A stretch of 64,000 bases of DNA from DALYJJ01 sp033763935 (lineage in GTDB: Bacteria; Acidobacteriota; Terriglobia; Bryobacterales; Bryobacteraceae): assembly GCA_033763935.1 (NCBI GenBank), contig JANRJO010000104.1, positions 85,821 to 149,820 of the forward strand, read 5' to 3'. Numbering within the stretch: the stretch's first letter is position 1; each line of letters opens with the position of its first letter. The notes below the pieces were generated by a model. The model worked only from the letters and a program-made list of their open reading frames with translations. It was not told the origin of the DNA and ran no database searches. A program made the translations under genes and the position numbers. Below, piece after piece: positions 32,550-41,525 of this stretch.

Positions 32550-33377
32550 ATGCCAGGGACCCTCTATGTCGTAGCGACCCCTATTGGCAACCTCGAGGAC
32601 ATCACGTACCGTGCTGTCCGCATTCTCCGCGAAGTGGATGCGATCGCCTGCGAAGACACCCGCGAAAGCCGTAAGCTACTCGATCATTATGGGATACAGA
32701 AACCTCTGGTCAGCTACCACGAACATAATGAGTCGGCGCGCGCCGAAGAATTGCTGCAGCGTGTCGCAGATGGCGAAACCATCGCCCTGATCTCGGATGC
32801 CGGAACCCCCCTTGTCTCGGACCCCGGCTATCGTCTGATCCATCACGCCGCCACCGCCGGGGTACGTGTCGTCTCCGTGCCCGGCCCCTCCGCCGCCCTC
32901 GCCGCTCTCACCGCCTCAGGACTGCCCACCGATGCCTTCCGCTTCTGCGGCTTTTTGCCTCCCAAGCAAACCCAACGGCGCAAGGAACTCGAACACCTCG
33001 CTGCTGAAACCGCCACCCTCATCTTCTATGAGGCGCCCCATCGGATCCTCGAATCGCTGGGCGACACCGAGACCGTGCTTGGCCCCCGCCCGGTCGTCGT
33101 GGCCCGCGAGCTCACCAAGCTGCATGAGGAGATTCTTCGCGGGACCGCGGCGGCCATCGCCGCCGATCTCGCCTCCCGGCCAAGCCTCCGAGGCGAACTC
33201 ACTCTATTGATTGGAAAGGGAGAAAAGCGAACCGACCAACGCCCGGTCCGCGAGCTGGTGGATGAATTGATGCGGGAAGGCACACCACGAATGGCCGCCA
33301 TTAAGCAGGCAGCAAAGATGAGAGGAATCTCCAAACGTGAAGCCTACGGCGAACTGGAGGACGCGGGGGCGTCCTAG
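32550..33377 (+). CDS. rsmI: 16S rRNA (cytidine(1402)-2'-O)-methyltransferase
   Basis: RsmI methylates C1402 in the decoding centre of 16S rRNA. The tetrapyrrole-methylase fold begins with GTLYVVATPIGNLEDITYRA, followed by AIACEDTRESRKLL, IALISDAGTPLVSDPGYRL, the SAM region VVSVPGPSAALAAL and LPTDAFRFCGFLP. The 275-residue length is normal. The C-terminal helical domain (MREGTPRMAAIKQAAKMRGI) is the typical RsmI extension. It shares a CTAG stop overlap with the ArsR-type regulator. Confidence 0.95.
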   Translation: MPGTLYVVATPIGNLEDITYRAVRILREVDAIACEDTRESRKLLDHYGIQKPLVSYHEHNESARAEELLQRVADGETIALISDAGTPLVSDPGYRLIHHAATAGVRVVSVPGPSAALAALTASGLPTDAFRFCGFLPPKQTQRRKELEHLAAETATLIFYEAPHRILESLGDTETVLGPRPVVVARELTKLHEEILRGTAAAIAADLASRPSLRGELTLLIGKGEKRTDQRPVRELVDELMREGTPRMAAIKQAAKMRGISKREAYGELEDAGAS

Positions 33378-33850
33378 TTTGTAAATCCCGAAGACTCGTC
33401 GTCGTATCCGTTCTTCCGCATCGGCGGATGCAACCCGCCGTTGCCGCCCTTGTTTGCGGCCTTCGCTCCATGGGCCGGATCCGACCACATCTGTCGAGCG
33501 GTCTCGACCGCTTCCCTCATCTCTCCTTGCAGCGCCAGTTCCCCTTCAAGGAACTGCAGACCCTCTAAGAGCCAGCCGGCCAGTTTCGGCTGACACAAAG
33601 AATAAATGACGTGCCGCCCGGCGCGCCGCTCCTGAACGAGGCGGTGGGACCGCAGAACAGACAAATTCTGCGAGACGCTCGAGTGGCTGATGGCGAGGAT
33701 CTGCTGCAACGAATTCACATCCATCTCACGGTTCCGCAACTCTTCTATAATGCGGATCCGGTGAGGGTGTGCGAGAACGCCCAGCAGCTTCGCTAATTCC
33801 TTCGTTACAAATACACGAGTTGGAATCGCTGTTCCCCCCTCTCTTTGCAC
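33374..33850 (-). CDS. ArsR-family winged-helix regulator
   Basis: This 158-residue regulator has the fold LAKLLGVLAHPHRIRIIEEL, the recognition segment LQQILAISHSSVSQNLSVLR and the wing RRAGRHVIYSL. The usual metal-binding CxC in helix 3 is absent. A C-terminal extension of about 55 residues ends in a Gly/Asn-rich tail. The start GTG 33850 lies 3 bases after a TATACT box on the same strand, so the mRNA may be leaderless. It is divergent from the type I secretion operon, which it may control. Confidence 0.88.
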   Translation of the reverse strand: MQREGGTAIPTRVFVTKELAKLLGVLAHPHRIRIIEELRNREMDVNSLQQILAISHSSVSQNLSVLRSHRLVQERRAGRHVIYSLCQPKLAGWLLEGLQFLEGELALQGEMREAVETARQMWSDPAHGAKAANKGGNGGLHPPMRKNGYDDESSGFTN

Positions 33851-33853
33851 TCT

Positions 33854-33859
33854 AGTATA
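33854..33859 (-). promoter_or_regulatory. Candidate -10 box of the ArsR-type gene
   Basis: The minus strand reads TATACT, and the GTG start codon is only 3 bases downstream. A transcript starting at the normal distance would begin at or within the start codon, implying a leaderless mRNA or a different start. No good -35 sequence is visible. Confidence 0.4.
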
Positions 33860-33896
33860 CGCTCAATTCAGTTCGCAAGAACAACACATTCTAATG

Positions 33897-33924
33897 TTGA
33901 GATATCTGAAACCTGGACTACAAT
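33897..33924 (+). promoter_or_regulatory. Candidate sigma-70 promoter of the type I secretion operon
   Basis: TTGAGA (33897-33902) and TACAAT (33919-33924) are spaced by 16 bases, upstream of the ABC transporter gene. The start site would lie near 33931, giving a leader of about 80 bases. It sits in the divergent region shared with the ArsR-type regulator, so repression by that protein is plausible. Confidence 0.5.
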
Positions 33925-34009
33925 GAAAACATCTTAAGCCGTACCGCCCGCTGCCGGGCGCACGAACCGGGAGCGTTCGCTGCATCGTCCGGCGCCGATT
34001 GTCATCTGG

Positions 34010-36220
34010 GTGATTGATTCCATGGACTCAAAATCTTCGCGGTCACCGCTGGTTGCTCGCTGGGGAGAGGAGAACCTCGGGGCGCTTGTCTATCGCGTCC
34101 TGGAGTTCTCGTCCGCCTCCGTTGGGATGGAACTGGACGAGGAGGCGGCTCGGGCCGCCATTCAGTTGGCCATCCGCGAAGCGGATGGTACGCAATCCGT
34201 ACTCGATCTGTTTTGCCGCGCCGGCGAAGAGTTGGGCATCGTTTTCGCCCGCGTCAACAAGAGTGTCGATAACGTGATGAAGATCGCCAGCCCCCGCTCC
34301 GCCTGGCTGACGATTGTCCAGGAACAGGGTGAGGTAGCGGGTGTGCTGGGTGTACGAGACGCCGACGGGCGTCGCGTGGAAGTGTCGATGCTCGATTCCG
34401 ACGCGGCGCCCAAGTGGGTGAGCGTGTCGGAGCTCACGCGCCTATTGGGCGCAGGTACGAAACGAGACCAGTTGGAATGGGTGGCCGTCGAAGCCGCCGC
34501 TCCCCTCTCGCAGTATCACCACTCCGCTGGCCACGACGACCACGTGTACCACAACGTTCCGCCGTTCGAGCGCATTAAGACGCTGCTCAAGGCGGAGAAG
34601 ACAGACCTCTGGGTCGCCGTCATCTACTCGGCGGCAATCGGACTCATGACGCTCGTTGTTCCCGTGGCCACGCAGTCGCTCGTCAACACGGTAGCATTCG
34701 GCACTCTGCTGCAACCGCTGGTCGTCCTGACACTGGCGGTGCTTGCGGGCCTGGGGTTTGCCGCGCTCCTGCAGGGGTTGCGTACCTACGTCGTCGAGAT
34801 CATCCAGCGGCGTATCTTCGTGCGAGTGGCCACCGACGTGGCTCACCGTCTGCTGCGCGCCAAGACCGACGGCTTCGAAGGTCATCACGCTCCTGAGCTG
34901 GTGAATCGCTTCCTCGATGTGGCCACCGTACAAAAGGCCGCCGCGATGCTTCTGATCGACGGCCTCTCCATCTTCATGCAGACCATCATCGGCATGATTT
35001 TGCTGGCCATCTATCATCCGTGGCTGCTGGCATTCGATGTCCTGATGCTGCTGTTCATCCTCATCGTGCTGTTTCCCATGGGCAGCGGCGCCATCGCCAC
35101 TGCCATCAAGGAGAGCAAGGCCAAGTACGCACTCACCGCCTGGCTTGAGGAGATGGCCCGCCACCCGCTGACCTTCAAGAGCTCGCGCGGCGCCGCGCTG
35201 GCGCTGGAACAAGCCAACACACTGGCCGCCGAATGGCTCCGCTATCGCAGCAAGCACTTCCGAATCCTGCTGAGACAGATCATCGGGTCCTTCGCGCTGC
35301 AGGCCATAGCCTCGTCCGTGCTCCTGGGCGTGGGCGGCTGGCTGGTCATCAACCGCCAGCTCACACTGGGGCAATTGATCGCCGCCGAACTCGTCGTCGC
35401 CCTGGTGGTCAGCGGCTTCACCAAGTTCGGCAAGCAATTAGAAACCTTTTACGACCTCAGCGCCGCCATCGATAAACTCGGCTACCTCACTGACCTTCCG
35501 CTCGAGAAGCAGGGTGCCGTCTCGCTGCGCCGAACCGAACACCCGGCCTCCGTGCTCTTTCGAAACGTCCAGTTCACCTACGACGGCCGAACGAGCATCC
35601 TCAACGGATTGAATTGGGAGATCAAGCCCGGGGCCCGAATCGGTTTGATCGGCAATAGCGGAAGCGGCAAGAGCTCTCTCCTCGACATGCTGTTCGGTCT
35701 TCGCTTCCCCGGTGCGGGCATCCTCGAGATCGACGATGTCGACATCCGCGAAGTGAACCTGCGCGACCTGCGGGCCCAGGTGGCGCTCTGCAGGAGCGAC
35801 GACGTTTTCGATGGGACCATCGCCGACAACATCCGCCTCGGCCACGGCACGCTAGGCTCCTCCGACATCCGGGGCGTACTGCAGAAGGTGGGACTGCTGA
35901 GCGTCGTGCAGTCCCTCCCAGACGGCATTAACACCCAACTCAGCACCGGTGGCTGGCCCCTCTCCGCCGGCCAGGTGGCCCGCCTCACCCTGGCCCGCGC
36001 CATCGCGGGCAAGCCTCGGCTTCTCATCCTCGATGAGTGCCTGGAGTCCCTGGTAGATGCCAGGGATCGCGAGCAGATCATTGATGCGATCTTTGACCGC
36101 CGCGCCCCGTGGACGCTCATCGTAGTCAGCGCCGACGAAGGCGTCCTCGGCCGTTGCGACCGCGTGTACGAATTGCGCGGTGGCACGATCGAAGAAGCGT
36201 CCACCGCTGTAACCCGCTAA
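34010..36220 (+). CDS. Type I secretion ABC transporter (permease-ATPase) without C39 peptidase
   Basis: This 736-residue exporter has an N-terminal cytoplasmic region of about 170 residues, six membrane helices (about 200-480) and an ATPase domain. The nucleotide-binding domain has Walker A GNSGSGKSS (near 547), a signature WPLSAGQVARLTLARA in which LSAGQ replaces LSGGQ, and Walker B LLILDECLESLVDAR. The H-loop position reads TLIVVSADEGV with no His, so ATP turnover may be slow or asymmetric. The N-terminal region lacks the Cys/His of a C39 peptidase and resembles a degenerate C39-like domain. It is followed by HlyD and TolC genes. Start: GTG 34010 or ATG 34022. Confidence 0.88.
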   Translation: MIDSMDSKSSRSPLVARWGEENLGALVYRVLEFSSASVGMELDEEAARAAIQLAIREADGTQSVLDLFCRAGEELGIVFARVNKSVDNVMKIASPRSAWLTIVQEQGEVAGVLGVRDADGRRVEVSMLDSDAAPKWVSVSELTRLLGAGTKRDQLEWVAVEAAAPLSQYHHSAGHDDHVYHNVPPFERIKTLLKAEKTDLWVAVIYSAAIGLMTLVVPVATQSLVNTVAFGTLLQPLVVLTLAVLAGLGFAALLQGLRTYVVEIIQRRIFVRVATDVAHRLLRAKTDGFEGHHAPELVNRFLDVATVQKAAAMLLIDGLSIFMQTIIGMILLAIYHPWLLAFDVLMLLFILIVLFPMGSGAIATAIKESKAKYALTAWLEEMARHPLTFKSSRGAALALEQANTLAAEWLRYRSKHFRILLRQIIGSFALQAIASSVLLGVGGWLVINRQLTLGQLIAAELVVALVVSGFTKFGKQLETFYDLSAAIDKLGYLTDLPLEKQGAVSLRRTEHPASVLFRNVQFTYDGRTSILNGLNWEIKPGARIGLIGNSGSGKSSLLDMLFGLRFPGAGILEIDDVDIREVNLRDLRAQVALCRSDDVFDGTIADNIRLGHGTLGSSDIRGVLQKVGLLSVVQSLPDGINTQLSTGGWPLSAGQVARLTLARAIAGKPRLLILDECLESLVDARDREQIIDAIFDRRAPWTLIVVSADEGVLGRCDRVYELRGGTIEEASTAVTR

Positions 36221-36236
36221 ACGGAGACGAAACGAC

Positions 36237-37595
36237 ATGGCGACACACGTACATCCTCAACCCGCCCCCGGGCAATTGGGCGAGCTGGGTACGCTGCCTG
36301 CGATGCGGCTCGTCGGGACGCCGCACACCACGCGCACGCTCGCGCGCGTGCTGGCGGCGCTGTTCCTCACTATCGTGATGGCCCTGGTGTTCACGCCGTG
36401 GCAGCAGAGCGTGCCGGGCAAGGGCCGCGTCGTAGCCTTGAATCCGAATGACCGCCTGCAGTCCATCGGCGCGCCCGTCGAAGGCCGTATCGTCAAATGG
36501 AACGTCATTGAAGGTTCGCGCGTGAAAGCCGGCCAGGTGCTGGGCGAAATCGCCGACCAGGACCCCAATATGCTCAGTCGTCTCGATGTCGTTCGTGGGG
36601 CGGAGGAGCAGCGCTGGCTCGCGGCGCAGCGCCGGCTCGAAGAGCTGAGCAGCCAGATTTTCCAGCTCGAAGAATCGCGCGAGAACGCGATTCAGGCGGC
36701 CAAAAGCCGTCTCCAGATGGCCATGGACCGAGTCCGTAGCGCCGAACAGACCCTGGAGGACGGCAAGGCGCGGTTCACTGCCGCGGACCAGAACCTCCCC
36801 CGCCAGAAACAGCTTCTCGACAAGGGACTGACCTCCGTCCGCAACCTCGAGCTCGCGCAGGCCGAGTTTGACCAGGCAAAGGCGAACGTCGAGTCCCGCC
36901 AGGCCGCTCTCAACGCCGCCATTAACGACCGCCGCGCCTTCGAGGCCGACCTCCAGCGCATCACCGCCTCCGAAACGGCCATCGTGCGCTCCGCGCGCGC
37001 TTCGCTCGAAACGGCCAAAGCCGACGCGCAGAACTTCCGCGCCGGGTACGAGCGCGCCCGCGCCGCCTACGCACGCCAGTCCACGCAGGTCATCACCGCG
37101 CCCCGCGACGGCACCATCTACCGCCTCCTCGCGCAGCCCGGCAGTGAACTCCTCAAGTCCGGTGAGCGCATCGCCGAGTTCGTTCCCGAGTTCGCCTCCA
37201 GTCCCGTCGTCGAACTGTTCCTCAACGGCAACGACGTTCCTCTCGTGCACAAGGGCGATAAGGTTCGCCTGCAATTCAACGGCTGGCCGGCAATTCAGTT
37301 CGTCGGCTGGCCGTCCGTCGCCGTCGGCACCTTCGGCGGCGTCGTCTTCCTCGTTGACCCCACTGACAACGGCAAGGGCGAGTTCCGCATTCTCGTCTCG
37401 CCCGACCCCGAGGAGGAGCCGTGGCCCTCGCCCAGCTACCTGCGCCAGGGCGTTCTCGCCAACGGCTGGGTGCTCCTCAAAACCGTCCCGCTGGGCTTCG
37501 AAATGTGGCGGCAGTTTAACGGCTTCCCGCCCGTCATCGGAGCGGAGGAACCGGGCGCCGGCGGCAAAGGCGGCGGCAAGGGCGGTAAGAAATGA
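36237..37595 (+). CDS. HlyD-family membrane fusion protein
   Basis: The 452-residue periplasmic adaptor has a single N-terminal membrane helix (LAALFLTIVMALVFTPW), a short barrel/lipoyl half (IGAPVEGRIVKWNVIEGSRV), a long coiled coil (about 115-275, with QIFQLEESRENAIQAAKSR and NLELAQAEFDQAKANVESR) and the returning lipoyl half (VITAPRDGTIYRLLAQPGSE). It bridges the ABC exporter at 34010 and the TolC-like channel at 37592. The C-terminus ends in a Gly/Lys-rich tail. It overlaps the next gene by four bases (ATGA). Confidence 0.9.
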   Translation: MATHVHPQPAPGQLGELGTLPAMRLVGTPHTTRTLARVLAALFLTIVMALVFTPWQQSVPGKGRVVALNPNDRLQSIGAPVEGRIVKWNVIEGSRVKAGQVLGEIADQDPNMLSRLDVVRGAEEQRWLAAQRRLEELSSQIFQLEESRENAIQAAKSRLQMAMDRVRSAEQTLEDGKARFTAADQNLPRQKQLLDKGLTSVRNLELAQAEFDQAKANVESRQAALNAAINDRRAFEADLQRITASETAIVRSARASLETAKADAQNFRAGYERARAAYARQSTQVITAPRDGTIYRLLAQPGSELLKSGERIAEFVPEFASSPVVELFLNGNDVPLVHKGDKVRLQFNGWPAIQFVGWPSVAVGTFGGVVFLVDPTDNGKGEFRILVSPDPEEEPWPSPSYLRQGVLANGWVLLKTVPLGFEMWRQFNGFPPVIGAEEPGAGGKGGGKGGKK

Positions 37596-39130
37596 GGCTC
37601 GTCGTTGCGCTCTCGCTGGCCGCCGCAGCGGCCGCCTCTCAACCGCAGCCGCCGCAAAATCCCCAGCACAATCCATTACTGCCGCCCCACTCGCCGAACC
37701 GGCCCACCACCGTCACCCATCCCGCCATCGCGGCGCCTGCCGCGTCGCTGCCTTCGGCGGCTCTGAGCGGCCGTCCCGCCCTGCGTCTGGAAGACATCCT
37801 CTCGTCCGTCCGCAAAAGCTATCCGCCTCTGCTCGCTGCCCTCGAGGAGCGGCGCATCGCCGATGGCGATCTCCTGGTGGCCGAAGGTGGCTTCGACGCC
37901 GTCGTCCGCGCCGCCTTTGAGAACCAGCAGGCCGGCCCGCTCGACAATAACCGCTTGAATGTCGTCGTTGACCAGCCGCTCGCCTTTCAAGGGCTCAGCT
38001 TCTTCGGTGGTTACCGGCTGGGCGAGGGCCGCTTCTCCAGCAGCGATGCCAGCAGCGTGCTCACCACCGATCTGGGCGAATACCGCACGGGCCTCCGCCT
38101 GCCCCTGTTCCGCGACCGCGCCATCGATAGCCGCCGCGCGACGCTCTGGAAGTCGCGTATCGGGCTGCGGCTGGCTGACCTTTCTGTCGATCAGCAATTG
38201 ATCTTTGTGATTCAGGCCGCCACTCGCCGCTACTGGGATTGGGTGGCCGCCGGGCAGCGCCTGCGACTGGCCGAGACCATCCTCAACGTGGCACTCACGC
38301 GCGACCAGCAGTTGAAGGAAGCCGTGCGGCTCGGCCAGTTGCCGCAGATCGAAGTCACCGACAACGAGCGCGCTATCCTCACCCGGCGCGCACAGGTGGT
38401 GGAAGCACGCCGCGGCCTGGAGCAGGCCTCTTTCGAGTTGTCGCTGTTCTACCGCGACGCCAACGGCGATCCCGTGACCCCCCTGGAGGATCTGCTGCCT
38501 CCGGCGTTTCCGGACCTCGCCGACCTCAGCGAGCAGCGCGTCGCCGAAGACGTCGACCTCGCGCTGAAGCGGCGTCCCGAAGTGCTCCGTCTCGCTGCCC
38601 AGCGCGACCAGACCCGCATCGATGCCGACCTTGCCCGCAACCAGACCGCTCCCAACATTGACCTGGTGTTCGGCTTCAATCAGTTCGCCGGTGCCGGCAC
38701 AACGCCGCGCGGTAACGCCAACGAGGTGCGGGGCTCGCTGATCTTCGAGCTGCCGTTTCAACGGCGCCGCGCCTTGGGCGCCGTCAAGTCGGCCGAGGCG
38801 CGTCTCGCGCAGTTCGACCAGCGCGAACGCTTCGCGCGCGACCAGGTCATCGTTGAGGTCCGCGACGCCGCCTCCGCCGTACGCCGCGCCGCCGAACGCA
38901 CTCGTGTCCTTCGCGACGAGGTCAACATCGCCCGCAACCTCGAGGAACTGGAGCGCAGCCGCTTCGACCTCGGCGACAGCACGCTCTTCCTCGTAAACCT
39001 TCGCGAGCAGGCGACCTTCGACACTGCCGTCCGCGAGGTGTCCGCCGCCGCCGATTACTTCCGCGCCTACGCCTTGTACGAGCTGGCCATCGCCGAAGCG
39101 CTCTCTTCGCAGCCCCGGCCCACGCCGTAG
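37592..39130 (+). CDS. TolC-family outer membrane channel
   Basis: This 512-residue protein has a signal peptide followed by a Pro/His-rich linker and the two-fold helical repeat of TolC/OEP proteins. The first half includes LRLEDILSSVRKSYPPLLAA and the second half TRIDADLARNQTAPNIDLVF, with long helices such as LRDEVNIARNLEELERSRF. It is the outer-membrane exit duct of the operon. The N-terminal 60 residues, rich in Pro and Ala, are unusual for TolC. No substrate gene is present within this operon. Confidence 0.88.
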   Translation: MRLVVALSLAAAAAASQPQPPQNPQHNPLLPPHSPNRPTTVTHPAIAAPAASLPSAALSGRPALRLEDILSSVRKSYPPLLAALEERRIADGDLLVAEGGFDAVVRAAFENQQAGPLDNNRLNVVVDQPLAFQGLSFFGGYRLGEGRFSSSDASSVLTTDLGEYRTGLRLPLFRDRAIDSRRATLWKSRIGLRLADLSVDQQLIFVIQAATRRYWDWVAAGQRLRLAETILNVALTRDQQLKEAVRLGQLPQIEVTDNERAILTRRAQVVEARRGLEQASFELSLFYRDANGDPVTPLEDLLPPAFPDLADLSEQRVAEDVDLALKRRPEVLRLAAQRDQTRIDADLARNQTAPNIDLVFGFNQFAGAGTTPRGNANEVRGSLIFELPFQRRRALGAVKSAEARLAQFDQRERFARDQVIVEVRDAASAVRRAAERTRVLRDEVNIARNLEELERSRFDLGDSTLFLVNLREQATFDTAVREVSAAADYFRAYALYELAIAEALSSQPRPTP

Positions 39131-39157
39131 CGCGGCTGCCGCCGAACGCCCAGGCAG

Positions 39158-39901
39158 TTACCGGGCAATGACACGCGAGACAGAGAACTGCCACAACGTG
39201 TTGTCCGGAATCCCGCGATGCATCCCCCATTGTTTTCGCAGGCCACCCTCGATGCGCGTGGTCTTCCAAGCGAACGAGAGCATGCTCTGATACCGCCACA
39301 CACGGTTCCCGTTGGTTCCCCAAAAGCCCCACGAATAGGTCTCCGCTGGGCCATGGCGGAAGACGATGCGCGGGCTCTCGCGCTTCGACAAGCGATGCTC
39401 CAGCCACGCCTGGGTCGTCACCAGGCTGCCTTTTGCAAACCGGCTCGCGACGACCGTGTAGCTGTCGCTCGTCACCGTGAATGGCACGCGTCCCGAGTAG
39501 CGGTACGTGAGCGATTCGGCCGTCAACCAGTCGTTCGACCCGTCGCGCACACTCCGGAACTTCCAGTGTTGAAGACCCCCGCCCAGGACCACCTGCTGCC
39601 GCCCCCGAGCCCATACCGGCCGGCGGTACGAGAGCCCGGCCAACCAGTTGTCCTGATGCGAGCGGAGGTCGTTCGAATCGGCTCCGTACACGTACCAGTA
39701 GTCGCCCTGCTTCCAAACGTTTGAGATCCCGGTTTCCACGCGGTTCTGCCATGACGGCCCCTGGCCAAACACTCCGCCCAAGGCGAGCTGGTACGTTTCC
39801 GCAAGCCCGCTCTGCACCGTCGTCACCCATCCCCGGCGGAGTTCCTGTCCGCGGATCGCGGGCGCTGCCGCCAACAGCACCAGCATCGCCCACGCTCTCA
39901 T
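39158..39901 (-). CDS. Predicted outer-membrane beta-barrel protein coupled to chemoreceptor
   Basis: The 247-residue product has a signal peptide (MRAWAMLVLLAAAPAIRGQ) followed by alternating polar and aromatic strands typical of a small barrel: YWYVYGADSNDL, NWLAGLSYRRPVWAR, SYTVVASRFAKGSLVTTQAW and RVWRYQSMLSFAWK, ending with a terminal strand WQFSVSRVIAR. The pattern is similar to YaiO-type barrels, but the family is not certain. Its ATG overlaps the stop of the upstream chemoreceptor gene as ATGA, so both proteins are made from one mRNA. Confidence 0.65.
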   Translation of the reverse strand: MRAWAMLVLLAAAPAIRGQELRRGWVTTVQSGLAETYQLALGGVFGQGPSWQNRVETGISNVWKQGDYWYVYGADSNDLRSHQDNWLAGLSYRRPVWARGRQQVVLGGGLQHWKFRSVRDGSNDWLTAESLTYRYSGRVPFTVTSDSYTVVASRFAKGSLVTTQAWLEHRLSKRESPRIVFRHGPAETYSWGFWGTNGNRVWRYQSMLSFAWKTTRIEGGLRKQWGMHRGIPDNTLWQFSVSRVIAR

Positions 39902-41358
39902 GCCGCCCTCCGCTCCGCGTCTCCGGACACCATCGCACGCAGCTCGGAAGCCGCTGCTTGTAGGCTCTGCGCCTGTGCCGTCAACTCCTCACTGGCAGCT
40001 GCACTCTCTTCCGAATTGGCCGCCGTACGTTGGATCACGCCTTGCATATCGGCCACCGCCCGCGCGATTTGAGCCAACCCGCGCGATTGCTCGGCGCTGC
40101 CCGTGCTGACTTCCTCCACCACCACCTTCACCTGCGCTGCCCCTTCGCTGATCGCTTGGGCCGCGGCGGAAACCTCCTGCACCCGCACTCGCCCCTGCCG
40201 CGCCTTCTCGATTGACTCCTCGATCAACTGCGTCGTGTCGCGCGCCGCCTGGCTCGAGCGTTGCGCCAGGTTGCGAACCTCGTCCGCCACCACTGCGAAC
40301 CCCATGCCCGCCTCCCCCGCGCGCGCTGCCTCCACCGCCGCATTCAGCGCCAGAATGTTCGTCTGGAATGCGATGTCCTCGATTACGCGGATGATCCGCG
40401 CGATCTTGTCGCTCGACGCATTGATCTCAGACATCGCTCCCGACATCAGCTCGAGCGCCCCTGTCGTTCGCGAAATCTCCTGCGACATCCGGTTCACTTG
40501 CGCCAGACCCTGGCCGGCGATCTCCTCGTTGCGCCGGGCCATCGAGTTGATCTCTTCCGTCGAGGCTGACGTTTCTTCGATCGACGCCGCCTGCTCGGTC
40601 GCGCCTTGCGCCACCGAACGGCTGCTGTCCGCCACCTGGCTCGACGCGGACAACATCTGGTCGGCGCCTTCGCCGACGATCTGCGCGATTCGCCGCAGGC
40701 GCGTACTGGCGCCATGCACCACCACGAACACTCCCCACCCCGTCAGGAGCGATGAGGTGAGAAAGAGCCCGATTACCCATCGGCCCATCCGCTGCGCCCG
40801 GGCCGCCTCCGCGCGCGCTTCTTCCAGGAACTTCTGCAACGTCGCGTCCATACTGGCCGTGGCCTCATCCATGCGCCCCGCCTGCTTGAAAGCCTCATCC
40901 AGCTGCCGTTTGACCTCTCCCTCGAAGTCGCCGCCCTTCGCCGCTTGCGCCATCAGTTCGAAACTCGATACCCACGTGCGTACGGCGTCTGCTATCGTTG
41001 CCGCGTCCTCCCGGCCGCGCGCCGTCAGCAGCAAAGGTCTGATCTCTTCAACCCGCTCGGATACACCTCGCGCTGCCTCTCGAAAGCTCCGCTCCGCCGT
41101 CGCCGTCCGTTCTGGCTGCTTTAGTAGCGAGTAGAGCAGGACCCCCCGGGAGCCATTTCGCATCGCCGTCGTGTGCGTCTTCAGTTCACCCACGATCTGG
41201 ATTTTCCGAGCGGTGACGTTCGCCGCCGCGTCCAGCTTCCCGCTGACATCTTCGACCAGGTAAAGCGAGATGGCCCCGCCGAGCATCAGCAGGAACATCA
41301 TTCCGCCGACGGCGGCGAGTAATTGAAAGCCGAGTGGTCGGCGTTGTGTATTCTGCAC
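39898..41358 (-). CDS. Methyl-accepting chemotaxis protein
   Basis: The 486-residue chemoreceptor starts at GTG 41358, with GAGG 10 bases upstream. The layout is membrane helix 1 (about 14-34), a periplasmic four-helix-bundle sensor of about 150 residues, membrane helix 2 (WVIGLFLTSSLLTGWGVFVV), a reduced HAMP region and a long cytoplasmic coiled coil. The hairpin tip IEDIAFQTNILALNAAVEAA and GFAVVADEVRNLAQRS are the canonical CheA/CheW-binding signature. The C-terminus has no NWETF-type methylation tether. No chemotaxis operon is nearby, so it is an orphan receptor, coupled only to a barrel protein. Confidence 0.93.
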   Translation of the reverse strand: MQNTQRRPLGFQLLAAVGGMMFLLMLGGAISLYLVEDVSGKLDAAANVTARKIQIVGELKTHTTAMRNGSRGVLLYSLLKQPERTATAERSFREAARGVSERVEEIRPLLLTARGREDAATIADAVRTWVSSFELMAQAAKGGDFEGEVKRQLDEAFKQAGRMDEATASMDATLQKFLEEARAEAARAQRMGRWVIGLFLTSSLLTGWGVFVVVHGASTRLRRIAQIVGEGADQMLSASSQVADSSRSVAQGATEQAASIEETSASTEEINSMARRNEEIAGQGLAQVNRMSQEISRTTGALELMSGAMSEINASSDKIARIIRVIEDIAFQTNILALNAAVEAARAGEAGMGFAVVADEVRNLAQRSSQAARDTTQLIEESIEKARQGRVRVQEVSAAAQAISEGAAQVKVVVEEVSTGSAEQSRGLAQIARAVADMQGVIQRTAANSEESAAASEELTAQAQSLQAAASELRAMVSGDAERRAA

Positions 41359-41391
41359 AGGAGTAACCTCAACATGAGACCGATTGGGAAC

Positions 41392-41434
41392 GGGACCTGG
41401 AAGCCCTGCGGGTCCCCGCAGGAGTCTTAGTCCC
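41392..41434 (-). promoter_or_regulatory. Structured leader upstream of the chemoreceptor
   Basis: A perfect 7-bp stem CCTGCGG/CCGCAGG (41405-41411 with 41416-41422) is framed by GGGAC (41392-41396) and GTCCC (41430-41434). The nested stems could form a stable structure in the 5' leader of the chemoreceptor mRNA, 34 bases before the start codon. I do not recognise it as a known riboswitch. Confidence 0.3.
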
Positions 41435-41525
41435 CACGTATTGTTCATATCGGTTCGCTTGATCCAGTCCTGAGAAAAACTGCAGAGCAACCCGCGCCCT
41501 TGGAATGCGAGACAATAACGACCTT

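Noticed and set aside
41392..41434. Cyclic di-GMP (GEMM) riboswitch upstream of the chemoreceptor
   Set aside because: The conserved core nucleotides of GEMM are not present. Only a simple nested hairpin can be seen, so I list it as a structured leader with low confidence.
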